Positions 42,237 through 50,638 of a stretch of DNA of 64,000 nucleotides are shown here, one piece after another. The notes under the pieces are model-generated. The model made no database searches. It worked only from the letters and a program-made list of their open reading frames with translations, and was not told where the DNA came from. The stretch covers positions 1 to 64,000 of the forward strand of contig DLMJ01000035.1 of the NCBI GenBank assembly GCA_002479255.1, in the 5' to 3' direction. Positions within the stretch are counted from its first letter, which is position 1; the number at the start of each line of letters is the position of its first letter. Position numbers and translations under genes: made by a program. This DNA is from Candidatus Binatus soli. GTDB lineage: Bacteria; Desulfobacterota; Binatia; Binatales; Binataceae.

Positions 42237-42539
42237 ATGGCTACAGAAATTCTCTACTGCGCAGCTTGAGGCTATAAGCCGCGCGCGGCCAGTCTGGCCG
42301 CGTCATTAGGTTCCAGGTTCGGCGAGAAGGCGGAAATCACGGCCGGCAAAACGGGTCAGTTCGACGTGATCGTGAACGGGCGGCTGGTCTTCTCGAAATC
42401 GAGTACCGGCCGATTCCCGGTTGACGGCGAAGTCGAAGAGATCTTCGCGGCTCTCAAAGAAGGCCGCGAGCCTGCGCCGGTAGAAGAAAAGAAACGGCAA
42501 GGCTTCGTCGGGCGCATGCTCGGAAAGCTCGGGAAGTGA
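42237..42539 (+). CDS. SelW/Rdx-family selenoprotein (CxxU) with in-frame TGA read as selenocysteine
   Basis: The frame from ATG 42237 reads MATEILYCAAUGYKPRAASL, where U is TGA at 42267-42269, then continues open to TGA at 42537-42539, for 100 residues. The reading after the TGA keeps Rdx features: GQFDVIVNGRLVFSKSSTGRFP and a C-terminal helix EVEEIFAALKEG. The CxxU position matches the CxxC/CxxU redox site of SelW-like proteins at the end of the first strand. A stem-loop lies just after the TGA at the right distance for a bacterial SECIS element. The product is probably a small thioredoxin-like redox protein. A gene finder treating TGA only as stop would miss it. Host selenocysteine machinery is not in the window. 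Confidence 0.85.
42270..42303 (+). promoter_or_regulatory. Candidate bacterial SECIS element
   Basis: GCGGCC (42285-42290) pairs with GGCCGC (42296-42301), extendable by an A-T pair inside and C-G and G-T pairs outside, leaving an apical AGTCT loop. The GU of the loop lies 23-24 bases after the TGA, within the 16-37 base window known for bacterial SECIS hairpins. Confidence 0.7.
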
Positions 42540-42586
42540 GCGAATCAGGGGCCGGCCGCGAACCGTCCTGACAAAAAATCAATCCG

Positions 42587-43681
42587 CTACGGATGCATGT
42601 CGAGTAAATCCTTGAAGCCGCTCGGAGTGTGCGGACCCAGGATTAACATCTCGAGAATTGCCATCCCCTTGCGCGAACCCATTTTCGCCCGGCATACAGC
42701 CTCGATGTGCTGATTAAAGAAATCGCGCTGGTCGACGTCGGCGGTTTTGAGCGAGTCGTAGGTCGAGACGTCGGGGCCGACGTACATTGCGTGCCCCCAC
42801 TTCGGATGAAAGTAGCCGATGCCCTGCATGTAGAAGTTGTACAGAATTTCCAACTCGATGCGGCTTTCGCCGGCTTGCGGGGTGCGCAAAATTATTTCGG
42901 CGCTTTTGGCGTGGCGCGTTCCGGAAGCATAGTTGATGTTGAAGTCGAGGCCCCCGGTCGAGAGATCGAGCGGGGCGCCGGGCTGTGCGCGCGTGACGGC
43001 GCCGTGCTCGTGCCATCGCGAGCCGTCGGCGTTTTCATTGACGTCCCAAAGCGTGCAGACATCCTCGAAATTGGCCGGCGACCACAGCCAGTAGTACTGG
43101 CCCATCGCGGACGAGGGCACTCCCGCCGGGTCCTGCGGTCCGATTCCGCGCACGCCCCAGGAGCGATCGCGCGCACCCCACACTCGCGACGGTTTTGCCT
43201 CGTAGGTCTTGCCGGCGACCGTCAGGCTTCCACTGTAACCGCCGTGCTGCGTGAACCGCGTCATGTCCATTACGATCCGCGGACCGGCGCGGCGGGTAAA
43301 GCGCGGCTCCTCTATTACCGCGGCGCGCGCCTCGAATATCAGGTCGGCCTTCACGGCTTCATGGTCGACGCGAACGCGCATCGATTGCATCGGGCGCAGG
43401 ACCTCGATTGAGATCGGGCCGACGCGCGTGTCCATCCGCTCTGCGCCGAGCACCCGCGACGCGCGCACGCTATGCTGCACGCCGCCGACGGTTACGCCGA
43501 ATGCGGAATCGATGATTCCGAGGTTCGGATAGATTCCCATCCCGACGGCGAAGTACGGCTCGCCCTCGGGGAAGCAGCCATTGAAAAAAAATCGATCGTA
43601 AAAGTTGCGGTCGCTGGTGAAGACCTGCTGGACCGGCTCCGGCGTCTGATGAATCGGATATTCGTCGCCTTGCGTGATCAT
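42587..43681 (-). CDS. Conserved protein of unknown function with GARDRSWGVR motif
   Basis: A 364-residue protein without signal peptide or membrane segment. It is rich in beta-strands (YFAVGMGIYPNLGIIDSAFG, VTVGGVQHSVRASRVLG, IEVLRPMQSMRVRVD) and has the central motif VWGARDRSWGVRGIGPQDP. A GxRDxSWGxR motif is found in uncharacterised proteins of mycobacteria and other lipid- or steroid-degrading bacteria, and in the wider CrtC/AttH lipocalin-like fold; I place it there with low confidence. It starts at ATG 43681, 37 bases after the HemQ stop on the same strand. Catalytic residues are not known. Confidence 0.6.
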   Translation of the reverse strand: MITQGDEYPIHQTPEPVQQVFTSDRNFYDRFFFNGCFPEGEPYFAVGMGIYPNLGIIDSAFGVTVGGVQHSVRASRVLGAERMDTRVGPISIEVLRPMQSMRVRVDHEAVKADLIFEARAAVIEEPRFTRRAGPRIVMDMTRFTQHGGYSGSLTVAGKTYEAKPSRVWGARDRSWGVRGIGPQDPAGVPSSAMGQYYWLWSPANFEDVCTLWDVNENADGSRWHEHGAVTRAQPGAPLDLSTGGLDFNINYASGTRHAKSAEIILRTPQAGESRIELEILYNFYMQGIGYFHPKWGHAMYVGPDVSTYDSLKTADVDQRDFFNQHIEAVCRAKMGSRKGMAILEMLILGPHTPSGFKDLLDMHP

Positions 43682-43718
43682 GGTTGTCTCCCGGCATGAG
43701 TTGAAATGCGTTGGTCGA

Positions 43719-44585
43719 TCAGATCGAAAACAGTTTGCCGAGTTCGGCCGCCTCGAGACGGATGCCGACGTAAAAGGGGCCGAACTTCGCATACGACGAG
43801 CTGGCCTCGTCAAAGCGCATCTCGTAAACGAGTTTCTTGAACACGAGCGGATCGTCGGCGAAAAGATCGACGCCCCATTCCCAATCGTCAAATCCAATCG
43901 AGCCCGAGATGATCTGCGTCACTTCGCCGGCGAAACGGCGCCCGACCATGCCGTGTTCGTGCATGAGACGCTGGCGATCCTCGATCGGCAGGCGATACCA
44001 GTTGTCGGCGCCTTCGCGCTTCTTGTCCATCGGATAGAAGCACAAGTAGGGACGCGCGGGGATTTTCGGAAACAAGCGCGGCGAAATCTTCTCCCGCTGC
44101 CGGGCGATCTCGGACTCGATTTCAGACTTCCATTGCGGCGAGCGCGGTCCGACCCCATTGTCGACGAGCCGGCGATAGAGCGCGACCGTCGCTTCGTAGA
44201 GGCCGATTTCGATCACCGACAGATACGACGTAGTCGGTTCCAGGTAGTCGGTGAGTGCGAGCCCGGCGACGGCGAGTTCGGCCTGGCCAAGTTCCTCGAA
44301 GCTGCGGCGGAAGTGGACGACCATCAGATCGCCCTTGTGGCCGAGCGCGGAGAAGAGCGCGGTTTCACCGTCTTCGCGCCGGGCCATCTCGCCGAACAGC
44401 TGCGACGCGTCCTTGAGAGCAGCGTTGCGTTTGGCGGCGTCGAGCATCCGCAATTCGCGGCGCCGCACGCGGAACATCTGATGGAGAATGCTGTAACCTT
44501 CGAGCGTAAGAGGTGCGGCCGGAAAATCGCCGGGAATCTTCGACGTGTCCCTGCCTCGATTTTGCTCTGTGCGGTCGATACTCAT
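43719..44585 (-). CDS. hemQ: Chlorite dismutase-family protein, probable coproheme decarboxylase HemQ
   Basis: A 288-residue protein. The N-terminal half (EGYSILHQMFRVRRREL, GHKGDLMVVHFRRSFEELGQ) and the C-terminal half (LCFYPMDKKREGADNWYRLP, LMHEHGMVGRRFAGEVTQII, GFDDWEWGVDLFADDP, VYEMRFDEASSSYAKFGPFY) form the two ferredoxin-like folds of the Cld family. The longer form with FYPMDKKR..NWY and no distal Arg of true chlorite dismutases matches HemQ, which converts coproheme to haem b. Its presence suggests that the host uses the coproporphyrin-dependent haem route, otherwise best known from Gram-positive bacteria. It may form a unit with the unknown gene downstream. Confidence 0.88.
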   Translation of the reverse strand: MSIDRTEQNRGRDTSKIPGDFPAAPLTLEGYSILHQMFRVRRRELRMLDAAKRNAALKDASQLFGEMARREDGETALFSALGHKGDLMVVHFRRSFEELGQAELAVAGLALTDYLEPTTSYLSVIEIGLYEATVALYRRLVDNGVGPRSPQWKSEIESEIARQREKISPRLFPKIPARPYLCFYPMDKKREGADNWYRLPIEDRQRLMHEHGMVGRRFAGEVTQIISGSIGFDDWEWGVDLFADDPLVFKKLVYEMRFDEASSSYAKFGPFYVGIRLEAAELGKLFSI

Positions 44586-44678
44586 GGCGGCAATTCCAGA
44601 CGCTACGCAGCCGGTTGTCCTGGCTGATGCGAAGCCGAAGGGCCGACGCGATTTTTACCACTATCGCACGGGCAGGCG

Positions 44679-47093
44679 TCAACGGGGAATGCGATGGCGC
44701 CCGGGGCCGAATTCGCCGCCGGTGAGAGGCGCGTCGTCGAAGCGCACGAGGGCGGCCACATCGTCCGGAATCACGACCTCGCCGCCGCCTTCGCGATCCA
44801 GATTCACCTCGATAAGCCCGTGCGGGGTTGGGACGCGGCCTTCGAGATGCCTAAGCGATCCGAACCGCGGCGCGATTTCCGCGCGCGAGTAGCCGGGAGC
44901 GGCCGGCCTCACGCCGAGAACCCAAGTGGTCAAATCGCAGGTTGGCGTCGCGGACCATGCGTGACATCTGCTGCCGGCGCCGGGGCGCGCGTCCCAGTAC
45001 TCCTCGAACGCAGTGCCACCCCGTTCGATCTGTGGCCACCATTTCATGCATCGCGCAGGAATCAGGTCGCGGCGGCCGGCGCGGACCATCGCATCGTGAA
45101 GGAAGTGGGAAAAAAACGGTTGCGCCGCGACCACGTCGTGCCCGGCGTCGAAGGTCATGTGCTCGCCGGGGTCCATACGTTGGCTCAAGTACGCTGCGAG
45201 GTTATCGGAAATCGTGGGCGTGACGATGACGCGCGATTCATCGAGGATGTAGTCGAGCATCCGGGGCCAGCGGTGTCGCGGGGCGCATCCCGCTACGATC
45301 GCCATCGCGTTGGTATGCTGACTGACTCGCCTGCCGGCGCCGCGCCGGTCGGCGGCGTCCACATACACGCCCGCGGCCTCGTCCCACAGCAATTCGAATG
45401 CCCGCCGGGTCCGCTGAGCGCACGCACGAGCATCGGCGGCAGCACGCGAATCGGCCATGACAGTATCGGCGAGCGACGCGAAATCATCGAGGGCCGCCGC
45501 GTAAAGCGCATCGAGCGCGCCGGTTACTTCCGATCGCTCGGTCATCGCCCAGTCGATGAAAATCCAACCCGGCATCCCGCGAATCAGTCCGTCGGGTGCG
45601 CGATAACGCTCGAAGGCCGGCAGCACGCCGGCCGCGGTCGGCATCAGTTCGCGAACCGTCGTGGCGTCGCCGGAATATTCGAAGTAGCGGGCGAGCGCGC
45701 GTATCCAGTGCAATGAGTAGTCGGGGATGGTGGTCGAAGATATCGAGAAGTCGCAGGCAGCGGCCATCGCCAGCAGACCGTCGCCGCGGCGCGAATGCGC
45801 GCAGATTCGCAGATGGCGGCGCACCAGGCGCCAATCGGCGTTGGTCGCGTACGTCAGCAGGGCGTGGATGTAGGAATCGCCGAGCCACGCGCGTTGTTCG
45901 CGGCCGGGACAGTCGATGAAGGCGTCGGTCGAACAGAGTTCCAGCGTGCGCGCACCAACGCGCCAGATTTTGTTGAGCGCCGGATCGTCGCATTCGAAAT
46001 ACGCCTCGTCACCGCGCGGATAGCGCCGCTCGATCGCGCCGGCCGATTCGATCTGCGCACCGCCGCGCGTGACGATCGACAGATGGCGGAAACCGACCGA
46101 TTCGTAGGACTCGAGCCGTTCTGCCGCGCCGCCGCGCAGGATATAGCGCATCGCAAATTGGCGCGGATTCATTTCCGCGCTGCCGTCGGCACGCAGGTCC
46201 TCGCCGCAGTACAAGTCGATGATTGAACCTGCAGGACCGCGAACGACGGCCCAAGGCGTCGCGAGCGTGATCATTCCTGCGTCGAAATTAACGATGGTGT
46301 CGGGACCATCGGTGGATTGCTCCGCCGTTGGATACGCGCTGCGTGGGTCATCGCTATTGAGAGTCGCGACGCCACGGCGGGAGAGTTCATTCAGTGCGAT
46401 CGGAATCGAAGTCAGCTGCGCTATTTCCCCGGGCTCGGGCGCGGTGAAAGGCTCGACCGGAATTCGCGTGCGATTGGGCGAAAGAGTGCCGGCCGACAAT
46501 TCGACAGCAGGCTGCCAATCGGAATCATCGAACGCTGCGTCGTTCCATCCAGCGGGAATTGCGGCGCCGTCGAGGATTTCGATCGGCGGCACCGGCAGAG
46601 CCGCGATCCGGACCACATCCTGCCGATACGGCGCGGCACGTCCTTTCCACGTGGCATCCGAAATCACGCCGATGGCCGGCGATTCGAACGCGAATGATCC
46701 AAAACCGAGAAGGAAGCTCGGCGTCGCGGGCCGCCACCACGGTCCCGGCAAGCCGTAGAAGCGCGCCAGTGACGCAATTGCGTTTCGGCCCGCGTGAAGA
46801 TACGGCGCGAGATCGATCTCCGTCCATGCCAGACGCTCGGGTATCGAACGCGCCGGTCCGCGAGCAACCTCGACGCCGTTGACGAACATCACGAAGCGCG
46901 AGTCGGCCGTCACTCGTGCGGGAACTGACGCAGGGATCGATCCGAGGTGAACCGTCCGGCGCAAGTAGCAAAATCGGTTCCAGGTTTCTTTCGGCGGAAG
47001 TCCGACCGGATCGATCGGCGAAACCGGCAAGGGCGCGGGCCCGGCCCAAATCCATCGCGCATCCCAGGTAATCGGCCATTTCGATCCAGCCAT
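44679..47093 (-). CDS. Alpha-L-rhamnosidase-like glycoside hydrolase (GH78-type)
   Basis: An 804-residue protein without an obvious signal peptide. N-terminal beta domains (WDARWIWAGPAP, RFVMFVNGVEVARGPARS, WRPATPSFLLGFG) precede an (alpha/alpha)6 barrel. The catalytic region shows STDAFIDCPGREQRAWLGDS, the typical D.p.cp.Re..gW.gD block of GH78, with later acidic residues (IFIDWAMTERSE) and a C-terminal beta domain. It would release L-rhamnose or a similar sugar from glycosides inside the cell or after unrecognised export. No transporter or rhamnose genes are adjacent. The acyl-CoA dehydrogenase upstream on the same strand is 15 bases away. Confidence 0.8.
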   Translation of the reverse strand: MAGSKWPITWDARWIWAGPAPLPVSPIDPVGLPPKETWNRFCYLRRTVHLGSIPASVPARVTADSRFVMFVNGVEVARGPARSIPERLAWTEIDLAPYLHAGRNAIASLARFYGLPGPWWRPATPSFLLGFGSFAFESPAIGVISDATWKGRAAPYRQDVVRIAALPVPPIEILDGAAIPAGWNDAAFDDSDWQPAVELSAGTLSPNRTRIPVEPFTAPEPGEIAQLTSIPIALNELSRRGVATLNSDDPRSAYPTAEQSTDGPDTIVNFDAGMITLATPWAVVRGPAGSIIDLYCGEDLRADGSAEMNPRQFAMRYILRGGAAERLESYESVGFRHLSIVTRGGAQIESAGAIERRYPRGDEAYFECDDPALNKIWRVGARTLELCSTDAFIDCPGREQRAWLGDSYIHALLTYATNADWRLVRRHLRICAHSRRGDGLLAMAAACDFSISSTTIPDYSLHWIRALARYFEYSGDATTVRELMPTAAGVLPAFERYRAPDGLIRGMPGWIFIDWAMTERSEVTGALDALYAAALDDFASLADTVMADSRAAADARACAQRTRRAFELLWDEAAGVYVDAADRRGAGRRVSQHTNAMAIVAGCAPRHRWPRMLDYILDESRVIVTPTISDNLAAYLSQRMDPGEHMTFDAGHDVVAAQPFFSHFLHDAMVRAGRRDLIPARCMKWWPQIERGGTAFEEYWDARPGAGSRCHAWSATPTCDLTTWVLGVRPAAPGYSRAEIAPRFGSLRHLEGRVPTPHGLIEVNLDREGGGEVVIPDDVAALVRFDDAPLTGGEFGPGRHRIPR

Positions 47094-47107
47094 CTAGACG
47101 CCACCAT

Positions 47108-48262
47108 CTAGTACGGGCGAGCAGTCTTGCCGATAATCTCGCGCGCGACAATCGTCTTCATGATCTGCGCGGTGCCGTCGCCGATCTCGAGTCCGATCAC
47201 ATCGCGCATTCGCTGCTGATGCGGCAGGTCGAGGCTGAACCCGAGATGCCCGTGGAGCAGAAGGCATTGATGCAAGACCTCGACGGCCAGCTCGGGCGCG
47301 AGCCACTTGGCTCCGGCCGCGAGCCATCCGTGCGGCTCTCCGCGATCCTTGAGCCACAGCGCTTCGTAGCAGAGCAGACGCGCGGCGCGCAGCCGAACTG
47401 CCGCCTCTGCGAGCGGAAACGATACCCCCTCGAACCGTGCAAGCGGGGCGCCGAACGCCTGGCGCTCGGCGACGTAGGCGCAAGTCTCATCGACGCTCTG
47501 CTCGGCCGCGCCGATGCACATCAGGCCAATCAACGAGCGGCTGAAATCGAATCCCTGCATCACCTCGGCGAAGCCTGCGCCTTCCGCGCCGATGCGGGCG
47601 GCAGCGGGCACGCGGACGCCGTCAAAAAAGAGCTGACCGCGGCCGATGGCACGCGAGCCCATATCGCGAAAGCGCGTGCGCGATACGCCCGGTGAGTTGA
47701 GATCGACGTAAAATGCGCTCACACCTCGAGCGGACTGTTGCGCCGTGCCGGTTCGGGCCAGGACGAGGGCAGCGCCGGCCGATGATGAGAATGAGATGGA
47801 AGTTTTCTCGCCACTCAAGACGTAGTTGTCGCCATCGCGACGCGCTTGCATCATGACATGTGCGGCGTCGGAGCCGCCGCCGGGTTCGGTCACAGCCAGC
47901 GCCGCGATAATTTCGCCTCGGCAAATCGGAGGAAGAAACGCGGCCTGCTGACGCGCGTCGCCGCTGCGGGAGATTATTGCGGCGGTCAGCGCCGCAAGCA
48001 GCAGGACGTACGCGGCGTTGAAATCGCCGCGCGCGATTTCCTCGTGCGCGATTCCAAGCGACACATAATCGAGGCTGGAACCGCCGAGTTGCGCACCGAC
48101 CGTCGGCGCAAGCACTCCCAGCTCGCCGAGTTTCCTCACCAGCGCCGGCGGCAGGTCTCTATCCGCGTCGCGCGACGCGTAATTGGGAAGCAGTTCGCGC
48201 TGCGCGAAGTCACGCAGCGTTTCCTGCAGCAACTTCTGCTCGGCTGTCAGCGCAAACTCCAT
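47108..48262 (-). CDS. Acyl-CoA dehydrogenase
   Basis: A 384-residue ACAD-family flavoprotein. It has MEFALTAEQKLLQETLRDFA at the N-terminus, LAVTEPGGGSDAAHVMMQAR and EKTSISFSSSAGAA in the FAD/substrate middle region, RQAFGAPLARFEGVSFPLAE and a C-terminal LLLHGHLGFSLDLPHQQRMR followed by GLEIGDGTAQIMKTIVAREI. The general base in many members is the Glu before GT near the end; here the sequence is IGDGT with Asp at that place, so activity may differ. ATG 48262 has GGTGAGG before it. It overlaps nothing upstream but is 11 bases after the small lipoprotein gene. Confidence 0.88.
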   Translation of the reverse strand: MEFALTAEQKLLQETLRDFAQRELLPNYASRDADRDLPPALVRKLGELGVLAPTVGAQLGGSSLDYVSLGIAHEEIARGDFNAAYVLLLAALTAAIISRSGDARQQAAFLPPICRGEIIAALAVTEPGGGSDAAHVMMQARRDGDNYVLSGEKTSISFSSSAGAALVLARTGTAQQSARGVSAFYVDLNSPGVSRTRFRDMGSRAIGRGQLFFDGVRVPAAARIGAEGAGFAEVMQGFDFSRSLIGLMCIGAAEQSVDETCAYVAERQAFGAPLARFEGVSFPLAEAAVRLRAARLLCYEALWLKDRGEPHGWLAAGAKWLAPELAVEVLHQCLLLHGHLGFSLDLPHQQRMRDVIGLEIGDGTAQIMKTIVAREIIGKTARPY

Positions 48263-48273
48263 CGTCGTAACCC

Positions 48274-48693
48274 TCACCTGGACGGCGCGTTCTGTGTCGG
48301 CACCGTCACGGACTGGGGCGGCGCGCCCGACGGGCCGACATACCCGGGAAGACTCTCCAGCCCACCGAGATCGACGTAGGGGGTCGGCCGTTCGATCGAT
48401 TCGTTGCTGTCGTCGGCGCCCATTTTGTCCTGGTAGTGTTGCATCACTTGCTTCTGCACTTCATCGGGCGACAAGTTCGGCCGCATTCCCTGGCTGTGTT
48501 CAAAGTCGGCGCGGCTCCTGGCGTCCATGTTGAGCCAGATCTGGCTGGCCTGCGCGCCATTGCCGTGATTCATCGCTTCGATAAATTTTTGCTGCTGCGT
48601 TTCCTGATTGGAATGGAACGGCCAGCATCCCGCGAGCGCAATTGCACACGTAGCAATTGACAATGCGATCGCGCGTTTGATTTTTGCTGGCAT
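48274..48693 (-). CDS. Small lipoprotein of unknown function
   Basis: A 139-residue protein with a lipoprotein signal MPAKIKRAIALSIATCAIAL ending AGC (Cys 23). The mature part is hydrophilic, with FIEAMNHGNGAQASQIWLNM followed by DARSRADFEHSQGM, and a C-terminal stretch rich in Pro. I do not recognise the family; similar short lipoproteins with an N/QASQIWL segment occur in environmental proteobacteria. ATG 48693 is favoured since it gives a normal signal peptide; an upstream ATG at 48768 would add 25 residues with no signal character. It precedes the acyl-CoA dehydrogenase by 11 bases. Confidence 0.65.
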   Translation of the reverse strand: MPAKIKRAIALSIATCAIALAGCWPFHSNQETQQQKFIEAMNHGNGAQASQIWLNMDARSRADFEHSQGMRPNLSPDEVQKQVMQHYQDKMGADDSNESIERPTPYVDLGGLESLPGYVGPSGAPPQSVTVPTQNAPSR

Positions 48694-48862
48694 CAGCGCT
48701 GCCGCTCCGCCGCCTGAAACGTCGCGAGCCTTGGCTACTGTGTACGCGACGAGACTGCGCACGTCCACCTGCCACGCGAGTCGAACCCACGCCAGCTCCC
48801 AGAGCCGCGCACTGGCGGGCGCGTTGAATCCCCTCCCGGCATGCGGCGAACGGGTTGGATCG

Positions 48863-50440
48863 TTAAGCGGGGGCGTCGACGGTCAGCCGCGGAGTCCGCT
48901 CGGGCGCAAGATGGCCGTAGAGGTCGGCGATGAGATCGGATTTGAGCCTGGCGTGGCCGGCGTCATTCCAGAGATTGCGCCATTGCAGGGGATCCTCGCG
49001 CAAATCGTAAAGCTCGCCCTCGGTACCGTCGTAGCGGATGTCGGGGAGTGGAGTTGCGATGCGAAGCGCCTGGTACGCGCGCACGAGGTCAAAGCCGATG
49101 TCACGGGTCGAAGGCTCGTACACGGTGCAGACGAAACCGTCGCGATAGATGCTCCGCAGACGCATCCCGAGCTGCGCGAATTGGCTATCCCACTCGGTGA
49201 TTGCGCGCTGGCGCGGCGAGCCGGCGGCGGTGGGCAGAGCGGAACCCTGCATCCAATCGGGGATTGGCGCGCCGGCGATGGCGCAAAACGTCGGCGCGAG
49301 ATCGAGATGTCCGACGGGCTCGGAGACTTCGGCGGCGGATAATTTTGCCGACGGTGCGGGACGCCAGATGAGAGGCACGCGCATCAGCGCGTCCACGTGA
49401 TAGGGGCCCTTGAACATCAGGCCGAAGTCGCCCTGCAGCTCGCCGTGATCGGTGGTGAAAAAGACGTCGGTGTCAGCCTCCCAGCCGCGCGCGGCGACGG
49501 CGGCGAGCACGCGGCCGCAGGCCTGGTCGATCAGTTCATTCTTGACGTGGACGAGCGCGTTGATCTCGCGCACCTGGTCGTGAGTCATCTGGCACGGCAC
49601 GAAGTTCCACGGGCCGCCCTCCTCGTTGCGGAAGCGGCCCTGATACCAATCGAGCCAATGGCGCGGCTTCTGTGCAAGGATTTTTTCGATTTTCTCGCGC
49701 GAGCCGGGATGGCCGGGCGGGAGATCGAGATCGCGCCAGTTGATTCGACGCGCCTCGGAAGCCGGAGGATCCCATGGATGATGCGGATCGGGAAAACTCA
49801 TCCACACGAACCAGTCGTCGTCGGGCGAGAGCGTGCGCAGATAGGCGATGGTGCGGTCGGCAACCCAATCGGTGTGATAGTGCTCGCGCGGAATCGGATT
49901 GTAGGCGACTTCGGGCGCGCCGCTGTCGCCGCCGGGGCTGCCGGACAACATCGTGACGAAGCCGCCGACCTCCGCGGGATAGTTCTCGCGCAACCACATC
50001 GAGTAGTGGAAGAAGGCCATCGGCCCGTGCATCGCAAGTTCCATCCAATCGAATCCGCGATACGGTCCATGAGAGCGTTCGCGGCCCATGCGGTTCTCAG
50101 CCCATCGCCCGGCAGGATCGAACATCGGCTCGAAGTGCGCCTTGCCGATGAGTGCGGTGCGATAGCCAGCCCGGTCGTGAAGCCACGCGGCGACGCTGGG
50201 CGCGTCCAAGGGAAGAGGGACGCCGTTGGAGAACACGCCGTGAGTGCGGACGTACTGGCCGGTGATCATGGTCGAGCGCGCGGGCATGCAGACGGTGTTC
50301 TGATTGTAGGCGCGGCGATAATTGATTCCGGCGGCGGCGAGCGAGTCGGCGACCGGCGTGCGCGCGATACGGCCGCCGTTGCATCCGAGCGCGTCGTAAC
50401 GCTGCTGATCGGTGGTAATGAAAAGAATCTTGCGGCCCAT
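48863..50440 (-). CDS. Sulfatase-family protein (type I, formylglycine)
   Basis: A 525-residue protein of the alkaline-phosphatase/sulfatase superfamily. The N-terminus ILFITTDQQRYDALG gives the Ca/Mg-binding Asp pair; NTVCMPARSTMITGQYVRTHG contains C51-x-P-x-R, where Cys would be oxidised to formylglycine; FFTTDHGELQGDFGLMFKGP supplies the other metal ligands. No signal peptide is visible, so it acts in the cytoplasm unless exported in another way. The maturing enzyme is not adjacent. Substrates could be choline sulfate, aryl sulfates or phosphonate esters. It is divergent from the zinc-type dehydrogenase (50639). Confidence 0.92.
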   Translation of the reverse strand: MGRKILFITTDQQRYDALGCNGGRIARTPVADSLAAAGINYRRAYNQNTVCMPARSTMITGQYVRTHGVFSNGVPLPLDAPSVAAWLHDRAGYRTALIGKAHFEPMFDPAGRWAENRMGRERSHGPYRGFDWMELAMHGPMAFFHYSMWLRENYPAEVGGFVTMLSGSPGGDSGAPEVAYNPIPREHYHTDWVADRTIAYLRTLSPDDDWFVWMSFPDPHHPWDPPASEARRINWRDLDLPPGHPGSREKIEKILAQKPRHWLDWYQGRFRNEEGGPWNFVPCQMTHDQVREINALVHVKNELIDQACGRVLAAVAARGWEADTDVFFTTDHGELQGDFGLMFKGPYHVDALMRVPLIWRPAPSAKLSAAEVSEPVGHLDLAPTFCAIAGAPIPDWMQGSALPTAAGSPRQRAITEWDSQFAQLGMRLRSIYRDGFVCTVYEPSTRDIGFDLVRAYQALRIATPLPDIRYDGTEGELYDLREDPLQWRNLWNDAGHARLKSDLIADLYGHLAPERTPRLTVDAPA

Positions 50441-50638
50441 CGCTGTATCCCCGGAGAGAGATGTTACAGTCACCGTGCAAATACAAGCAACAGAAATAGA
50501 ATCGCGGGAGCGGGGACTTTACGAGCGATGGAACAACCCTGCTAGAGTAACGGAGCGGGGGCTTGACCGATCGTTCAAACCGCCGCCCGGAACCGCACTG
50601 AAATCATTTCGATCGGGAAAGGATGAAGGAGAAGAGTA

